Below are positions 7,534 through 8,656 of a DNA stretch of 8,656 nt, piece after piece. The notes beneath the pieces were generated by a model. That model worked only from the letters and a program-made list of their open reading frames with translations, was not told where the DNA came from and did not search any database. Position 1 is the stretch's first letter. Each line of letters starts with the position of its first letter. The position numbers were made by a program, and so were the translations under genes. This DNA is from Hyphomicrobiales bacterium. Lineage in GTDB: Bacteria > Pseudomonadota > Alphaproteobacteria > Rhizobiales > S144-35. Location: NCBI GenBank assembly GCA_015494185.1, contig WGBT01000354.1:1-8656 (forward strand), read 5' to 3'.

Positions 7534-7601
7534 TTTATTATTGAACGCCAACGTTTTTCATATCCCTTTGAACTTTTGGTGTTGATTGAACGGTATGCAA
7601 G
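7534..7601 (+). repeat. Interspersed repeat D, copy 1
   Basis: This stretch aligns with 7976-8042 on the same strand and, as reverse complement, with 240-305. Shared landmarks in order are an ACGTTTT-like block, CATATCCCTTTGAACTTTT, and TTGAACGGTATGC. Small insertions between copies break any common reading frame, so it is a non-coding repeat. Origin unknown. Confidence 0.65.
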
Positions 7602-7673
7602 TTTCGGCCAAGGGCCGCTGGTTTATGGAAATGCTAGTATCAAACCATGGATAGATACAAGACCTGATCGACA

Positions 7674-7847
7674 CCAAGAGCCCTGAAATCTTGGCGGGAG
7701 TGATGGTTCATATAGGTCTGTCCGGGCCTGAGAACGGTGCAAACAGCAAGCCCGAGGAGGGGTGGAGCCTGCAATTCTGCTGGCTTGTATGACACCACTC
7801 CCCAGTCTTTGGGCTTTGCACAAGGCAGTACCGTCTCTGGCTCAGAC
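7674..7847 (+). other. Candidate structured RNA or mobile-element non-coding end
   Basis: Many complementary segments are nested here: a 5' hairpin CCAAGA/TCTTGG (7674-7694); then GTCTG (7716-7720) with CAGAC (7843-7847); ACGGT (7734-7738) with ACCGT (7830-7834); GTGCAAA plus GCCC (7737-7753, 6-nt bulge) with GGGCTTTGCAC (7811-7821); GGTG (7761-7764) with CACC (7793-7796); and an apical hairpin AGCC-T-GCA-ATTC-TGC-T-GGCT (7766-7785). Some pairings overlap by one or two bases. The ordering, an initial hairpin followed by a long branched stem, would suit a non-coding RNA; IS110-type elements carry such an RNA in a non-coding end, but no transposase is present, so this link is a guess. I recognise no standard Rfam-type family. 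Confidence 0.35.
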
Positions 7848-7863
7848 GAATCCCCTGCTAGGG

Positions 7864-7966
7864 TACAATCCGAAAAACAGGAACCGCGATTTTCGGATAA
7901 ATTGTGTGATAAGACAAGAAGCTAGAGCAAAATCCGATCATGTAGCATCGGATTTGAGCTCTAAGA
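7864..7966 (-). repeat. Mosaic palindromic repeat, copy B (two hairpins)
   Basis: Module 1 has a perfect 9-bp stem ATCCGAAAA/TTTTCGGAT (7868-7876, 7890-7898) around a CAGGAACC loop. A linker with AAGACAAGAAG follows. Module 2 has a perfect 9-bp stem AAATCCGAT/ATCGGATTT (7930-7938, 7947-7955), extended outward by TAGAGC and GAGCTCTA. Both modules recur in other copies in this window. GGTTCC flanked by CCGAAAA and GAGC/GCTC ends resembles the short palindromic intergenic repeats common in alphaproteobacterial genomes (RIME-like). Taking copies A and C as plus, this copy is minus. Confidence 0.8.
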
Positions 7967-7975
7967 CCGGCAGTA

Positions 7976-8042
7976 TTTACCATTAACCGCTGACGTTTTC
8001 GTATCCCTTTTGAACTTTTTGCATCAATTGAACGGTATACGA
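7976..8042 (+). repeat. Interspersed repeat D, copy 2
   Basis: Best-preserved copy of the repeat also found at 7534-7601 (same strand) and 240-305 (opposite strand). It contains ACGTTTTCGTATCCC, TTTTGAACTTTTT and CAATTGAACGGTATACG. It begins just after mosaic repeat copy B, and its end overlaps a perfect-but-one tandem duplication. Confidence 0.65.
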
Positions 8043-8061
8043 AAATTGAACGGCATACGAA
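8026..8061 (+). repeat. 18-bp tandem duplication
   Basis: AATTGAACGGTATACGAA (8026-8043) is followed directly by a second copy (8044-8061) that differs only by C for T at position 11. The unit lies at the right end of repeat D copy 2; the other copies of that repeat contain a single unit. Confidence 0.9.
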
Positions 8062-8087
8062 TGCAGGCCAGGGGCCACGGGTGTAAG

Positions 8088-8160
8088 GTCTTGTTTTGTC
8101 GCGCAATTTACCCGAAATTTGGTTCCTGCTTTTCGGATTGAGCTCTAGGCTCAAGAGCTC
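8088..8160 (+). repeat. Mosaic palindromic repeat, copy C, reaching the usg copy 2 stop
   Basis: CTTGTTTTGTCG, then CCGAAA (8112-8117) paired with TTTCGG (8131-8136) around TTTGGTTCCTGCT, is module 1 of the mosaic element. It runs into a second perfect stem GAGCTCT (8140-8146) / AGAGCTC (8154-8160) with a 7-nt loop. The last stem overlaps the first two bases of the stop codon of the convergent usg gene, so the repeat joins the coding end with no gap. Confidence 0.75.
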
Positions 8161-8428
8161 ACGAAAGCAGAAATTCGCCATTTACCACGCGAAATTCACG
8201 AGGGCGTAACAGGACTTGATTGGTAACCCGAACGTGGCTCAAAGTGCCATCGAGATGTTCCGTCCAAAATTTCAGGAATTTTGATAATCGCGGAAAGCGC
8301 GGTGCCATGTCATATTCTTGCCAGAGATAAGATTGCAATAAGCGCGGATGATCCGGCATGTAATAAAGGATCTCCGCCGTTGTTAAGCTAAAACCTTTTA
8401 TTTGCATTTCAAAGTCTTGATCGACCAT
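8159..8428 (-). CDS. usg: Usg family protein, copy 2
   Basis: The 89-residue product has the same family hallmarks as copy 1 (TTAEILYYMPDHP; QSYLWQEYDMAPRFPRL) and differs from it at 10 positions by hand alignment: V2, I10, M41, S49, K50, T69, R75, V81, N83 and L87 replace A, M, L, Q, E, A, K, L, K and M. About 56 of 270 nucleotides differ, mostly at third positions, so both copies appear constrained. ATG at 8426-8428 is preceded by GGGAG (8434-8438 complement) at 5-nt spacing, and about 20 bp upstream of the start still resemble copy 1. Codon third positions are more A/T than in recG or mfd. The stop overlaps a palindromic repeat. Function unknown; no trp genes adjoin it. Confidence 0.92.
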   Translation of the reverse strand: MVDQDFEMQIKGFSLTTAEILYYMPDHPRLLQSYLWQEYDMAPRFPRLSKFLKFWTEHLDGTLSHVRVTNQVLLRPREFRVVNGEFLLS

Positions 8429-8656
8429 CGCAACTCCCGATATCAGCTTTCATTGCTCATAATCATGGTTGGTATCAGGTTATCACTCGCCGTCACATCG
8501 TCTATCTGTATTCCTGTAAAGGATACAAGCTACAAGCAAATTGAACGATGTTGTTGGATGAAAACAATTAATACCTACCAGCCTCATATCAGAGCTTCCT
8601 TGATATGAGAGGCTCTGCCCCCCCCTCTTTTTAACTTTACTGAAAATAGCCAAAAA
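8429..8656. other. Upstream region of usg copy 2
   Basis: No gene is supported in this 228-bp AT-rich stretch. It should contain the promoter of usg copy 2 (minus strand), but I cannot identify a convincing -35/-10 pair. A hairpin at 8581-8609 and a C-run followed by T-rich sequence near 8617-8632 are the only structured parts. Confidence 0.5.
8583..8632 (+). terminator. Hairpin and T-tract near the right edge
   Basis: CTCATATCA (8583-8591) pairs perfectly with TGATATGAG (8601-8609) around a 9-nt loop. An alternative shorter stem AGAGG (8608-8612) with CCTCT (8624-8628) is followed directly by T residues and could terminate a plus-strand transcript. No plus-strand gene is known before it, so the assignment is tentative. 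Confidence 0.3.

Larger units (their letters stand above)
7334..8158. other. Non-coding cassette between convergent usg genes
   Basis: This 825-bp stretch has no supported protein gene; the open frames inside it (for example 7486-7686 and 7762-7986) run through palindromic repeats and lack ribosome binding sites. It contains a long inverted repeat (7431-7504), a repeat copy (7534-7601), a complex block of complementary segments (7674-7847), and the mosaic repeats from 7864 to the end of the second usg. Such density of structure suggests mobile or selfish non-coding DNA, or one or more RNAs. Confidence 0.6.

Noticed and set aside
7762..7986. 74-codon open frame beginning MEPAILLACMTPL
   Set aside because: It runs through the paired-segment block and both palindromic repeat modules. 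The translation is explained by repeat sequence and resembles no protein I know.
7334..8158. CRISPR array or transposon with intact transposase
   Set aside because: Repeats are few, irregularly spaced and palindromic without uniform spacers, and no open frame shows a transposase catalytic motif.
7064..8428. Recent invertible segment flanked by the two usg copies
   Set aside because: The copies differ at about one base in five, too diverged for frequent homologous inversion, and no invertase gene is present.

Overview
The window looks like chromosomal DNA of an alphaproteobacterium. The main reasons are two Usg-family proteins, a small family known mostly from alphaproteobacteria (first described beside the Caulobacter trpFBA genes), and a recG / sdhE / mfd cluster of the kind often seen in that class. 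The three housekeeping genes are visibly GC-rich with G/C-biased third positions. The right third is more AT-rich and repeat-laden. I cannot name the genus.

Layout. Positions 1-315 carry no convincing gene; they hold a degraded palindromic repeat and a copy of a second repeat family, which runs up to the end of recG. recG (minus strand, 316-2439) encodes the branch-migration helicase/translocase. A 342-bp divergent spacer follows. Then sdhE (2782-3060, plus), a succinate dehydrogenase flavinylation factor, lies 20 bp before mfd (3081-6641, plus), the transcription-repair coupling factor. mfd is followed by a hairpin-plus-T-tract terminator at 6796-6824.

From 6642 to the end the window is mostly non-coding. 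It has two usg genes in convergent orientation (7064-7333 plus; 8159-8428 minus). They are about 89% identical in protein but only about 79% in DNA, so both have been held under purifying selection for a long time. The 825 bp between their 3' ends contains a 74-bp perfect-but-one inverted repeat with an inner hairpin, a 175-bp stretch with many nested complementary segments that looks like a structured RNA or a mobile-element remnant, and a mosaic of palindromic repeats. Related modules recur downstream of recG at the far left.

Functionally, RecG and Mfd are related SF2 DNA translocases that handle stalled forks and stalled RNA polymerase respectively. SdhE links the mfd transcript to respiratory complex II assembly. 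The role of Usg is unknown. No complete transposase, CRISPR array, tRNA or rRNA was seen. The most interesting material is the non-coding cassette between the two usg copies.
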